A stretch of 30,099 bases of DNA from Smittium culicis (GCA_001970855.1 LSSN01002791.1:1-30099), one strand, 5' to 3'; numbered from the stretch's first letter, positions 10,201 through 21,938 are shown. Notes: generated by a model from the letters alone, not told the origin. Program-made: numbers and translations.

Positions 10201-12495
10201 ATATATTTTTAATTAATAATCATAAGAAAAAAATTTTCATTTGTATCTAATAAAATATATAATTAATACAAAGACCAAATCAATGCGTAAATTAAATTTT
10301 AATCATTATTACACGCGTTTCCTATCTATTTTTAAAACTTTAGTCTCAAAAACGTATACCAAATTTTCTAATCCCATTAAAAAATGTTGAATATATAAAA
10401 AAAGTACTTTGCATTGACGACATGGATAAATATCATTGACTCATTGATTCATGAACTTTTTTTCAATAAAATATGAGTCATTTTAAATAAAAACCGATTT
10501 ATTGTAGTGACTTAAAAATATTGAGGTTAAAAAAGATCAAATCTGAAATATCAATCTATTATTTCTTTAATTGCTTGGTTGGCTTATATAATTTGAATTA
10601 TCAAAAGCGTCATTAAAATTACACTATAAAATTGTTTTAAAAATAAAAAATTCCATCAGATCAAAAATTCTACTGACAATTTTATGTTTTAATAAAATAA
10701 TGACCTTAAAAATTAGATAATTCTAATCCCAGTTATATAAATATAATAATAGAGATTAACCTAATCATTTAATCGAAATTTTTTTCAATATTTGAAAAAA
10801 ATAAAAATCCAGAAATTTTTTTGACTCATGCATGCTACATGATTACTTTGACCCAAAATTATGCACAAGATACTAAATAAGTGATCCATAATAGCATCTA
10901 ATGAAATGTTAAATTGAAAAAAAATAGTGTAAATTTTTTCATCAAAATTCTTTCCGCAATCGTAGTACCCTTCAAATCATCAAAAAAATTTCAAAAAATT
11001 ATTTCCTGTACCAAAATGTGAAAAATAATATCCAGCGACTATAAGATTAAATAATTTATATTAAATCTAAATTTTGTCATCTTTTGATATCATTAAGAGC
11101 TAAATTCAAAGATTAAAGATTAGAATATGTTTATTATTATGAGTTCTTCAATGAAAGGAGAATTTTTTGGAATTAAAATAGCGACTAAATATGATTTTAA
11201 AAAAAATGAAGTAATAGGTATAAGTAAAGAGTTTAAATTTTGGGATTACATTAAATTGTTAGATTTTTTTTTACCTTATTTTCTAAATCGCTACCTAACT
11301 GCGCTTTTATTTTTTCCGTTATAAAAACTTTCTTTTCTTTATCTCAATCGGTAATTTCGATTTCAAAAGAATCTAAATTTGAAAAAGCGCTATTTGTCTC
11401 GCCATCATTAAATTTCAATCTTTCTGTGTTGCTGTTTTACAGGTTATCAAGGTTTCTTATTTTATTATCAAGAAATTCGAGTTAATTGTTTATCTGGGAG
11501 TGTAATTAATTATTTGAACCATACCATATCTAGAGAAGGAATAGAAAAAAAAAATCAATTAAAGCCAATTCTATATTAGAAATATAAACTCAAGTAATAT
11601 AAAGGAGCTACATATCTTCTTAGGAACTAGCGGATAGTATATAAAATTAATAAAAGAATACAAAAAATTAGAAAAGAAACTAACAAGCTTGTTGCGTAAA
11701 ATTTTTCCTTAGAATTGGTAAATGAGATACTTCGAAACGGTGAATAATCTAAAAAGAAAATTAATCAGCGCACCTATATAGCGCCACAATTTTTTATATT
11801 AAGTTATATTAATAGGACCTAGTCCTCAATATGAGATTATATACACCGAATATAAGTCTTTTAAAAGTATATTTTATAAAATTTGTTGTTTAAAAAGATA
11901 TTTCTTATAATATGTTTAAAGCTACAAAATTGGATTTTATAATAGTACAATTTTTACTAGAACTTTTATATTATGATATATATGCTGCTCCTAATTTCAT
12001 AACAGATTAAATTTATAAGCTTAAAGTTAATTCTTTTTCTGCTTATGAGATAAAATGCAATAATTTAACATAATTTTTGTTAAAGTTGCTTTATTGGCGC
12101 TAATAACGCTTATTTAAGAAAAAAAAACATGCCATTGTCCTTTTCTACCAAAGCTGTAGCTATTTATTTGCTTTTCACGCTATCTCGTTTGAGCTTTATC
12201 CGTGCTTTACAACAAAACTTCTTGATGCTTATTAGTAGTGTCATAAATTTTTTTGACATAAGTCATATGCTACATGAAACAGCATTTCTTTGGTGGTGTT
12301 TTGTTAAATATAATCATATGAACCTTGGGGAATGGGATAATATGGTGATAAAATGGAGAAATAAAGTATAAAGCTAAAAATGGTTAATTGTGATAATAAT
12401 AGCCTGGTTCGGCATCAGGGTAGTAATTTTATAAAACCACAAGCGGGAAAAGTTGCGTATTATTGCGGATTTTTTATATTATTGAGGAATTTCGA
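7243..12495. other. Long AT-rich gene desert upstream of the tRNA genes
   Basis: No convincing gene in about 5.2 kb. Open frames of 60-80 codons occur at 8159-8341 (-), 9130-9324 (+), 11127-11324 (+) and 12129-12371 (+). All have AT-driven composition and no recognisable motif. The last of these, with several Trp and His residues, is the least noise-like. A short (TTTTTCTA) tandem lies at about 9890-9912. Immediately upstream of the tRNA pair, a TTTTTATATT stretch at 12471-12480 lies at about -25 to -16, where a fungal Pol III TATA element would be expected. Confidence 0.55.
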
Positions 12496-12567
12496 GGTTC
12501 TGTGGTCTAGCGGTATGATTTTCGCTTAGGGTGCGAGAGGTCCCGGGTTCAATCCCCGGCAGAGCCC
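12496..12567 (+). tRNA. tRNA-Pro (anticodon AGG)
   Basis: The 7-bp acceptor stem GGTTCTG pairs with CAGAGCC (one G-U pair). The D-arm starts TGGTCTAGCGGTATGA (A box). The anticodon arm is TTCGC / TTAGGGT / GCGAG with AGG at 12528-12530, and the T-arm contains GGTTCAATCC (B box). Discriminator base C at 12567. The interior is nearly identical to the standard eukaryotic tRNA-Pro(AGG). No intron. Confidence 0.97.
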
Positions 12568-12575
12568 AATTGTTA

Positions 12576-12646
12576 GCCGTTGTAGTATAGTGGCAGTACA
12601 TCACGTTGTGGCCGTGATGACCCTGGTTCGATTCCAGGCAACGGCA
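12576..12646 (+). tRNA. tRNA-His (anticodon GTG)
   Basis: The acceptor stem GCCGTTG pairs fully with CAACGGC. The D-arm contains TAGTATAGTGGCAGTA, and the anticodon arm is TCACG / TTGTGGC / CGTGA with GTG at 12608-12610. The T-arm contains GGTTCGATTCC. Discriminator base A at 12646. As in eukaryotes, the -1 G is not encoded (position 12575 is A) and must be added by Thg1. Only 8 bases separate it from the tRNA-Pro gene. Confidence 0.97.
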
Positions 12647-12655
12647 AGAATGATA

Positions 12656-12659
12656 TTTT
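12656..12659 (+). terminator. Pol III T-run terminator after the tRNA pair
   Basis: TTTT is the first run of four T residues after tRNA-His. There is none in the 8-base spacer after tRNA-Pro, so the two tRNAs probably share this terminator. Confidence 0.6.
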
Positions 12660-15514
12660 AGCGGACCTGACATCTGTTATCATATTTATGTAAACATTAA
12701 AAGGTGCTGCATGAATAATGCAAGTTTCCGATTATTGGTCAAAGTATAAATATTAGGCCATCATCTTATTCCTCGCATAGTTTTTGTGATTAGCTCGTTC
12801 TAATTAGCCATTACTTTTTTTTTTCATTTACTAAAATTTTTATAAATCAAAGGAAACGAGAAAAAAAAAGGCTCTCCTTGTTCATTAAATATTCTTATTA
12901 GAGCCTTGAAATTGATATAGATATTATATACAACAGTAGATGAAACAGAATAGTCAAAATTCAGCTAGCGTATACGAAAAAATATATTTAACACAGGTTT
13001 CAACGCATTACCGTTTACCAAATTCATAGTTCCAACACTATCATTAATTAAGTAAACGCATTCCGTTAGTACTGATACATTTTTCCAATTAATTTAATGG
13101 GATATTTTATTTGGCTAGCTTTTATATATTAAAAATTGTTTATTTTCGAATATATGATTAAGCAAAAAACGTTTAGTTTGATACACATTAAAAATCCAAA
13201 AAATATTAGTATCCTATTTGATAATATCAATAAAAAAATTGAAATTTTATTAGCGAATAAAATAATTTTAAATAATAATTATGAATGAAATTCTCGTAAA
13301 AATAAATTATAATTGTTTTACTGGAATAGTATTAGTATTTAAAAATTCGTATTATCAGTTTTAATTTAAATTTTTATTAGAAAAAACCATTACCATTGCT
13401 GTTTGTCTTTTTTGAAATAAAAATTTCCATAAATTTTCATTCCAAACAAAAAATTAACGCTCCAGGTGATTGATAAATTTCACAACATATTAATCGTGTC
13501 AAGAATTGAGTTTTACACTTTAAGAAATAGTGGCTATACATTACCGAAAATTAATTTATTTATACATAGCAAAACTATTTTTGGATAAAGATGAAGCTTA
13601 GCGAATCAAAACGCAAACTCTTTGTAGAAAGCGATCAGTCAAATTGATATTTTCAGTCTTTTGTCTTTATAAAAAGACTCCATTTATAAATGAAATAAAA
13701 GTATATGAAATATACTAGGTAATAAAAATTGTATCAATAATAAGTTTCTTCCTTGGTAAAAAGATACTAATGGTGACGCGTATGTTTTTAAGTCTATGAA
13801 TTTGTATCTTTAGTATAGTGAATAAACACAACAGAAAATGAAATTAGTAGACTATAAAAATATAAAATATGACATCAAGAATAATTCATCAACATAATTT
13901 TTTTATACATTAAAGTTTTAATCTATTAGCTTTTAATCAATAAAATATTTAAAAAACGTTTTATTCCTTTTAAAATAAGCATGGATCAATAGATTCTTCG
14001 AATTTAAATATAATTATTTCAGAATTCCAGCTTTGAACTGAAAAGCAAACGGAGCATCAATCAAAGATTGTATACGAATGGACTCAAAAAAATTATTTCA
14101 GTTGTTATTATTATTTTTTCTCATTGGAAATATTAGAAAAGATTTGAAATAACGGCTTTTATGATTTACAATTAATAAAATGTCAATTTAATTCATGTAT
14201 TTTTAGTCGAATAATTCAACTACCACCTTTATTTACGATTAAGGATTTTTGTATACAAGAGGCAGAATACAATTTTATATAGGATATTAATTTGAATCCT
14301 GTGTTAATGTGTGTAAGAATAAAAGAAAAGAAAATTTGAAAGAAAACTGATAAAAAATTGTTAAAAACGTTCGATTTTTTATTTGATAAGGTAAAGGGTG
14401 CTATAAAATTTACTTCAATATAAATTATCAAAAATAAAATGTTGGTTATGAGTTTTAAGTTCAGTGCTTTTTTCTCCAACAAAATAAAGTTATAATTCAA
14501 GAAAATAGAAGGAAATTAGTTTCTCAAAATTTGGGGGTTAAAATTTCTTATCAAAATTGTGGACGCCTCTCTTTATTACTTTCTGACTTTAGTTTATATA
14601 CTGATTAATTACCAATCCTATTTTCATTTTTATACTTCACATAGGTCGTATTCCGCGGATAACTTTTCTTTTTTCTCGTAGTTCATTCTTTGTAATAGTT
14701 TTATTTATTTTTATTTAATAGTACATTAATAATACTATTGGTTAAATCATATTTCTTTTTAATCGTTTGTATTTGTATTTCTCTTTCTGGGATTTCGTGA
14801 TTTCTAATCAACTAAATAGTTATTTTTCTTTATAAAAAAAAATTTGGTGTTAATAAAAAACTTTGCTTAAAAATTTGATGTTAAAAATAAAGTTAGTTTC
14901 AGTAATAAAGTTTTTGCTAATGATAAAGTCTTTGTGAATAATAAAATTGATTTCAACAAAGAAAATTTATTTTAATAAAATACAATTTTAAACTTCAATG
15001 TCATTAAAAAGACTTGTAGACGTGAGCTATTTTAGCACTACTACATATTCTTAGCTTAAGAATTCATATGCGAGCATAATAGTCATTATTTGCTGTGTTT
15101 TATCGGTAAATATGTTAGATTCGGTCGTAGTATTTACAGAGAAAATTAATTCACATTACGTTAAAAGAGGAGATTTATTCTGTCCCACCTGCTTGCTACC
15201 ATTCTAGCTTTTTCAAAAAAAGAAAAGGGAATTATTATTGGATCAATGCTATTTATACCAAGAAAAATCGGTTTTCAGTTCAGTTATTTATAGCATTTTT
15301 TCATTATTAGATTAATTGGTAAATTAAAATAATATAATATATACATATAAATTTAAAGTTTTATTAAAAATGATAAAGTATAGGCTTTGGAAATTTTACA
15401 GCTAAGTATATTTAATAGTTTATATTGTTTTTACTAACTTGCAGTTTTCAAAAATATTTTTTAGCATAAACTTAACTATATATATTCCTATGTTTAGATA
15501 ATAAATAGAGCAGG
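12660..15514. other. AT-rich intergenic region
   Basis: No supported gene. The 94-codon frame at 14216-14500 (-) is hydrophobic and Phe/Ile/Asn-rich with no domain signature, so I treat it as chance. GATAAAG/AATAAAG-like units recur loosely at about 14850-14960 (repeated AATAAA-x-TTT motifs), probably low-complexity drift. Confidence 0.5.
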
Positions 15515-15518
15515 TTAA

Positions 15519-15704
15519 CTCTTTGATGGGCGGTAGACCATTTTTGATCTTTCAAATGTAGATGATTGAGTTTTATTAAAATACTATAATTTCGAGACTT
15601 TAAACATAATTGGTATATGAAAATTATCAGCAAATAGTATATTCGCTAAATAACAATAAACGAATCAATAAAAAAAATTTTTCTATGAATTGGGCAGAAA
15701 AGGG
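15519..15704 (+). mobile_element. piggyBac-like MITE, copy M1
   Basis: It begins CTCTTTGATGGGCGGTAGAC directly after TTAA (15515-15518) and ends near GGGCAGAAAAGGG. It matches the family consensus in the left 35 bases, in the central AGCAAATA block and in the inverted-repeat right end. Degenerate; the right TTAA is not intact (TATAA). It lies about 215 bp upstream of the TFB4 start. Confidence 0.65.
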
Positions 15705-15920
15705 TATAATGTACAGAATTTGAGCGGAATTGCTTTAATTTGTTTACCCAATGAATGCTTGGTATTACTATTTCAAAATTATTCAAATAAATTTCTGAAA
15801 TTGAGTGGACCTAAATCGATTGGTAACTAGCAACTTTTTAATCACTATACACTTTTTCAAAGTGCGAATAATTCAGTTGAATTTTACACAAGCATTAATC
15901 GTCTCTATTTGTTTTATATT

Positions 15921-17381
15921 ATGGAATCTATTGAAGGTATTTAAAAAAGTTATAATTCGATTTTTATTTTCATATTAATATATATCATAATAAAAGAATA
16001 GATTGTCCAAGCTTACTTACGTTGATAGTTGACTGCAATCCAATACAATGGGAGATTGCTGGAATGCAGTTTAAGGAGGCAATGTCTCAAATAATTGTTT
16101 TTATTAATGCTTATTTAGCCCTCAAACCCGAGAATAAAATAACAATAATTGGTTCCACTAACGACAATTGGTATATTATCTATCTATCGACTTATAAATA
16201 ATATATTTTCGAAAGTTTTTATAGTCGCTTTTTTCAAAATAGCAAGTTCCTTCATCCAAAACAGAAATCAGAAATAGAAAAATCTAGTGGGATAAATTTT
16301 AATATTGGCTACACTCAATTCAGAAAAATTGATCAGGACTTTCTATCAGGAATCAGTTCATTAATAGAACCAAATAAAGACGATAAATCAGAAAACTATG
16401 GTTTGGAATAAATATACTATCTTTATTTTAAAATATTTTTTATCTGTTTCATTTTGCCTTATTTCTTTAAAATTTGAAATAATTTTTTAGGCTCGTGTAG
16501 AATAGCAAATGCATTATCAAAATCTCTGACTTGTAACATCCTATTTTTCTTTTTAGCCAAATAAAACAATTATAATCATCTTTAATGAATATTTTCTTTC
16601 ATTTTAGATATAAATAGATTCAAGAAAACTTTTGGGAACTCAAACTATTTTAGTAGGATTTTAGTCATTTCTGTCTCAAACGACGATGCTAAGCAATATA
16701 TACCGATAATGAACTGTATTTTTGCTGCACAAAAGGCTGATATTCCGATAGATGTTTGTAGAATTTCAAAAAACAATTCTGCTTTTTTGGAGCAAGCTTC
16801 TGATATTACTAACGGGAATTATACCATAGAGCCAAAACCAAACGGGCTACTCCAAACGTTATTGGTATTTTAATTTTTGATTATAACGTGTTGCCTTCCT
16901 CCTCTTTTTTTCAATTCACCTATGTATTCAATTCATATCCAGTTTTTCTCCGAATTTATCTCATTTTTCGAATTAATTACTTAGTTTGGGTTTTTATCGG
17001 ATCAATACACGAGGCAATACCTTAATGTTCCAGCGAAAAAAGATGTTGACTTCAGGGCCGTTTGCTTTTGCCATCAAAAGATAGTTGATGTTGGCCATGT
17101 ATGTTCCGTTTGCTTATCAAGTAATACTTTTTATTTTACTACGCTTTCTTACTCTAATCTTCCCTTAATATTTTATTACTTTTTGAAATACTATTTTTTG
17201 TTCCTTTATTTTTGTTTAATTTCTTGATTGCTATTTTAGTATTCTGTAACTATACTCCCTCGTGTTCTACTTGCCAGTAAGAATGCTTAATTTTATTTAC
17301 TTAACTTTTACCTTTTATTTTCTCTACTTAACTTTTGATTCTTTTTATCATAGATCAAAGTTCATATCACAGTCAAATTAA
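15921..17381 (+). CDS. TFB4: TFIIH core subunit Tfb4/GTF2H3 (p34), eight exons
   Basis: Exons are 15921-15936, 16002-16170, 16243-16400, 16491-16532, 16608-16864, 16985-17120, 17240-17276 and 17354-17381, totalling 843 nt (280 residues); human p34 has 308. All introns are GT-AG and phases match throughout. The N-terminus carries the vWA-like start TLIVDCNPIQW (human VDTNPIWWG). Further matches are SCRIANALSKSLTYINRF (human AGSLAKALCYIHRM), SRILVISVS and IPIMNCIFAAQKADIPIDVC. The C-terminal C4 zinc ribbon VCSVCLSIFCNYTPSCSTC (about residues 253-271) is almost identical to human. The family holds the TFIIH core together with p44 in transcription initiation and nucleotide excision repair, in the nucleus. 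The first exon has only 16 coding bases and is supported by phase and by the lack of any in-frame ATG in exon 2. The gene converges on the PPR-like gene, 225 bp apart. Confidence 0.95.
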
Positions 17382-17606
17382 TGTGAAGAAAAAATATTTA
17401 AAAAAAATATTTCTAATAATAACTCAAATGATAATTATCTAAAATTTTCTAATTTATTAAATTCTATTACAATCTATATTTTCCAACTTTTCTATGATTT
17501 TAAGTATTCCATTGGAATTAAAAGTAAATTTGGGATAGTTTTCTACGGCGTTTAAAACAATCAAGATGCATTAAGTAGGATTGAGGATTGATATTAAGAT
17601 CGTTTA
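17382..17606. other. Convergent 3' intergenic spacer
   Basis: This AT-rich spacer lies between the stops of TFB4 (+) and the PPR-like gene (-). AATAAT-like and polyA-rich motifs on both strands would serve as polyadenylation signals, but none is distinctive. Confidence 0.5.
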
Positions 17607-20486
17607 TTAAGAACGAAGTTTCTTGTAGATATCTATGTATTTTTGCTTATTAAAGTCAACCTTTAATTGTCTATTGCTTAAAAACTTTGTCCAAACATAT
17701 TTTGCCTCAAACTTAAGACCACTTTCAATTAACGAGTTAATAACCAATAAGTAACAGCTACGATTTAAATGTGGAGCAGAATACAATCCTTTCGAGATCA
17801 GTTTGTGCATATTGTCAATGAATATGAATAAACAAAAGACTTGCTTCATTTGGCTTTTGAAAGTAAAATTAGTTCCTGACTCTTCACGATGCGAATTCAT
17901 GTTGCTATATATGGATTTGATGTATTGCTGGAATAATGCTAAGTGGCCAACAGAATGCTGCTGTTGGGGGATAGTATAATAAAACCATTTAAAGAAACTT
18001 GAATTAAGGCCTTGATCAAGAACATGAGCATATTCATTTTCAGCTTTGAATTTGTAATCTAATTGAAAATTTTGATCACTTTTTTCGTTTTTAGTAAAGA
18101 CATTTCCTAGAGTTTCAAGATCAGCTAGAGTGTGTAATTTGTCGTTTTTTTCGCCAGTAAAGGTGTAATCAAAGTTAAACTCGTGGATATCTTGTCTTAA
18201 GAATTCGAAATTCAACTTTTCTTTAATAATAGAAGTAACTAAAATGTGAGTTGCAGATTTGAATACCAAAGTTTTGTTGGATTTTACAATCAAAGTGTAG
18301 TAATAAATGGCGTTAAGTAGCAAATTTTTTGAAACCATGAATTTAATTGCTAGCAAGATTCCATAGTTATCAGTATCAGCTGGCTTATTTGACAATATAC
18401 TTTCTGAGTAATTTTTGCTTAGACTTTTGAGAAGAGATCTAAGATGGGGGTCTTGAATAATATGCTTCAGCTTTTCATAATTTTCGACTAAAGTATAGTA
18501 AAGACGCATATCTTTATGCGAGTTGTCTTGAAAGTTAAAATTTAAATCCCTCTTGTTTAAAAAATAATTTGTAAGAATCGATTCAAGCATTAATCCTGAA
18601 GTAGGCGAACTAATTTCTAAAAGTCCTCTAGTCATTACATCAACCAAAATGTTATCGACGCCAAATTCTAAAGATATCTCCCTATAATAGTCAGCGACAA
18701 GGTTTAACCCCGATTCTGATTTTGACTTTAAAAGTCCACGCATTATAGTTGTATGCATTTCCAAGTTATTTCTTACACCGAGTGATTCCATCTCTTTAAC
18801 AGTACATAAAATTTCATTATACCTTTTTGAATTAGCTAGTCCAACCAAGTATACGTTCCACAAAGATAGGATTCTCAATGGGTTTGAGCTAGTAACTAGA
18901 GATATAACTTCCTTTGCCTGAGAAAATTTAGAATTTTTAACAAGCGAAGAAACGATTATGTATCCAGCTTGACTGCCAATATTGTTTTGGTATATCCAGT
19001 CATCATCTGCTTCTGTTTCTTGTGGCATATTTGTAGAAATCGAATTTAAATGAAGACTTTGGAAGTCGGGAGATGTATCTTCATTGTTGTGTAGAGGCAG
19101 TTGTTGGGTTTGTCGATATTTGACCTGATGGTACGCACTTAGCTTTTTGGCTATTCTAAACAGAATTTTCGTTTCATTCTGAGCGGATAAAGAAGACAAG
19201 TAGCAATTAAAAATCTTTTTGAGGCATCTTTTATAGCTGGAGCTTTTATAAATTTTAGGGGTTAATTTTGAATTCAAGTGAAATTCGCTTGCAACGGATG
19301 ATAGAAATACAGGATCAAAGAAGTTAGAAGGGTTTGGTCTATAGGCTTTTATAGAAATATTAGAGGAATTTTTTTCAGTTGTATCAATGAAGATTTTTGA
19401 TGGAAATGGGTTTGAAATAATGTTAAGTGTTAATTGAGAAGGCCAAGAGGTATCGTTATTAATATTGTAAGAAGATTGAAGAAATTTTGCAATGGAGTAG
19501 ATGGAGCTAGCAACTTGAGGGTCTTTTAAACAAAGAGATGAGGCCATTGCATAGGTGTGCGCGGATGTTCCAATTCGGAATATTTGGTGTATTTTTATTT
19601 TAAAATTATCAGAGGTGGGAAAGTCTAAAACGCCTTTAATATGGTTTAAAGTAGAAGTAAAATCGTTGTAGTCGCTCTCAATTAATTTAAACCTAGACGA
19701 TGAATCTATTTTAATAACGTCGAGAATCATTTCTATCGAGTCTAACCAGATTTGAATGGACTGACTATAATTCCCGAGAAAGTAATTTGCCCATATTAAA
19801 TCTGATATTTCGGTTGCTCCGATTCGGATGTTATTATGGCTGGCAAAATGGATCGATGAAATCACAATTTTTGCTAATTTTTCTTGAAAATTATTAATTG
19901 TTGATGTAAAGTTATCAGCGTGGGCACTGTATCTAGGTTCATGTTTTATTAGTGGGACTAGTATATTTTCTGGTACAGTGGAATTTCTTCTGCAGGTTTT
20001 CCTGAGATACCTGATCTCAGAGAGCGAAAAATCTATTGCGAATAAATCGTGCTCAGGGTATTTATATAGTAGATGTATGATTTCTTTTTCCTTCCTTAGA
20101 TTTAAAAGCTCCTTCATTTTTAAATCAAGTGTTTGAGTCTATTAAAATAATAAATAAATTTCAATGTTTATAAATAGTTTTGATGTATAAAAAAACTAAT
20201 ACTGGTTGGAGTTTTTAATAATTGAACTTACTCGTATAAGGATAGGATTAAAACTCTTATTTTTGATGAGATTATGATTTTTTAAATTTTCGATTAATTG
20301 GTTATTAGCGCTATAATTAAACTTTGATACAGATAAATTGCGCAATTTTAAAGGATTCAAAGGGATGTTTATTAAGAAGGAGCTGTTTATATTTTTTAAG
20401 CAAGATTGGATATTTTTATTGAATGCTGGGTAGCTGCTAGCATGATGAAGTTGTTTATACTTTCTATAAACGTGAAATCGTATCAT
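17607..20486 (-). CDS. PPR-like mitochondrial protein, two exons, 928 residues
   Basis: Minus-strand exons are 20486-20232 and 20138-17607 (255 + 2532 nt). The intron has a perfect GTAAGT donor after an Arg codon and a TAATAG acceptor, and phase 0 is kept. Exon 1 (85 codons) supplies an N-terminus that begins MIRFHVYRKYKQLHHASSYP. It is rich in Arg, Lys, Ser and Asn and almost free of acidic residues, as expected of a mitochondrial presequence. The large exon is helical. The clearest pentatricopeptide-like unit is at about residues 511-543 (WNVYLVGLANSKRYNEIL, then VKEMESLGVRNN) and is followed by MHTTIMRGLLKS. A weaker unit, IWANYFLGNYSQSIQIW, lies near residues 200-216. By family knowledge such proteins bind organellar RNA and act in mitochondrial RNA stability or translation; the exact target is unknown. 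Starting at 20117 instead would lose the targeting region. Confidence 0.75.
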
Positions 20487-20796
20487 TCCAGGGTATTTAT
20501 AGCTTATTTTGAAATAGAAATCAAATAAAAGTTCGAGGGGTGAATTTAAGACTGAGGTTTTCTATGATATATGTTGATTTCTAATTTCATAAGCTACTCG
20601 GATCGAAAAGGTATCCATAAATGAATTTTGAAATCTGTCGACGAAAATTGGAAGTTTGTATTAAAGAATTCGGGGATGCGATATAACTTTAACTCTGCAA
20701 GTTTTGAGCAGATATCCAGGTATGAAATTTGAAGATTTAATCAAAAATTTAAAAGTCAATAACAACCAACATTTTTACATTAATAAATTATCTTAT
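20487..20796. other. Upstream region of the PPR-like gene
   Basis: AT-rich and without a gene. It is bounded by the first MITE of the cluster and should include the PPR-like gene promoter. Confidence 0.45.
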
Positions 20797-20984
20797 CCCT
20801 TTCCTGTCTAACACTCTTGAAAAAACCAATTTATCGATTCGATTATGATTTTTAATTCAATTAATTATTTGCTGCAAAAATAAAATAAACCAATATTTCT
20901 AAAAGCCTAGGAACTTTAATATAATATTCGAAAACAGCTGGCTATTTTTGTTAGATCAAAAATTATCCAATGCTCGTGAAAGGG
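20797..20984 (-). mobile_element. piggyBac-like MITE, copy M2 (reverse orientation)
   Basis: A 188-bp copy begins CCCTTTCCTGTCTAACACTC and ends GTGAAAGGG, followed by TTAA (20985-20988); the left flank is TTAT. The interior shares the CGATTCGATTATGATTT and ATTTGCTGC blocks with the other copies. Confidence 0.75.
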
Positions 20985-21180
20985 TTAAATTGATCTAAAT
21001 TCAACATTTTCTAATTAATCAGCTAATAAACTTACAGGGAAAAAATTAACAAGTATCCATCAATTGGCAGATTTGGATGAAATTAAGTATGGAATAGTAT
21101 TATTATTGGACAACTGATTTAAGTACTTTGGTAAGCAAGAATAGCTAATAGGCTATTGGACGTATAGATTATAGTCAAAA

Positions 21181-21368
21181 CCCATTCATAGGCGGTAGAC
21201 TATTTTTTATCTACTAAATATTGCCAATTATATTCAATTATAATACTTTAATTCCGAGAAATAAGAATTAATGGTTTATTGTAAAATGACAGCAAATGAT
21301 AAATTTACTTATAAATAATAAACGAATAATTAGACACATTTTTTAAAGAGTGTTGGATGGGATAGGGA
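21181..21368 (+). mobile_element. piggyBac-like MITE, copy M3 (forward orientation)
   Basis: A 188-bp copy begins CCCATTCATAGGCGGTAGAC and ends TTGGATGGGATAGGG. Its right half is almost identical to the reverse complement of M4, including ATTTACTTATAAAT and ACGAATAATTAGACACATTT. The terminal flanks no longer carry an intact TTAA. Confidence 0.75.
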
Positions 21369-21402
21369 TAAATGATAGAAATGAAATGAGTATAGATCTA
21401 AC

Positions 21403-21590
21403 CCTTTCCCGTCCAGCACTCTTTAATAAAATGTGTCTAATTATTCGTTTATGATTTATAAGTAAATTTTTCATTTGCTGCTATTCTACAACTAACAAAT
21501 AATTCATAAGATCTCAGAATTATGTTACTTTTAATGAGTCTAATTGGCAAAATTTAGTAGATAAAAAATAGTCTACTGCCCGTGTAAGAG
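21403..21590 (-). mobile_element. piggyBac-like MITE, copy M4 (reverse orientation)
   Basis: It begins CCCTTTCCCGTCCAGCACTC after a CTAA flank and ends GCCCGTGTAAGAG before TTAA (21591-21594). The length is 188 bp, equal to M2 and M3. Confidence 0.8.
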
Positions 21591-21749
21591 TTAACAGATG
21601 AATGATGAGCCAGTGGGTTTTTGGTTGCTTCAGTCTATGTCCCATTTGTATAGATTATTGGCCAAATTACAATGTAATTGAGCGCAGCTTATGAGTATAG
21701 ACCAGCATTATCAAACATTTACAAATAATTCTGCCTCTAAAGTATTTAA

Positions 21750-21938
21750 CCCTTTCCTGTCCAACACTCTTTAAAAAAGCGAATTTATTGATTCGCTAGT
21801 CATTAAAAAGATATTTTATTATTTGATTTTATTTAGCAATAAACCAATACCTCTTAAGGCCTCGGAATAAAAGTATTTTAACTGAACACAGTTGGATATA
21901 TTTGGTAGATCAAAAATAGTCAACTGCGCGGGAAAGGG
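21750..21938 (-). mobile_element. piggyBac-like MITE, copy M5 (reverse orientation)
   Basis: Preceded directly by TTAA (21746-21749), it begins CCCTTTCCTGTCCAACACTC and ends CTGCGCGGGAAAGGG. The right flank is TTGT, one or two changes from TTAA. It lies about 200 bp upstream of the Myb gene start. Confidence 0.8.

Larger units (their letters stand above)
21181..21590. repeat. 410-bp inverted repeat formed by MITE copies M3 and M4
   Basis: Two 188-bp arms in opposite orientation are separated by a 34-bp unrelated spacer (21369-21402). The inner halves of the arms are close to identical. The structure could extrude as a cruciform or give a long hairpin RNA if transcribed. Confidence 0.8.

Noticed and set aside
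12129..12371. 80-codon plus-strand frame with several Trp and His
   Set aside because: Slightly gene-like but with no recognisable motif, no promoter or splice context. It could be a decayed fragment, but this cannot be supported.
12479..12673. 64-codon minus-strand frame (GIEPGTSRT-like text)
   Set aside because: It is the antisense translation of the two tRNA genes, a common false protein.
14216..14500. 94-codon minus-strand frame, the longest in the deserts
   Set aside because: It is Phe/Ile/Asn/Lys-rich, as expected from AT-driven codons. No domain, splice context or composition change was seen.
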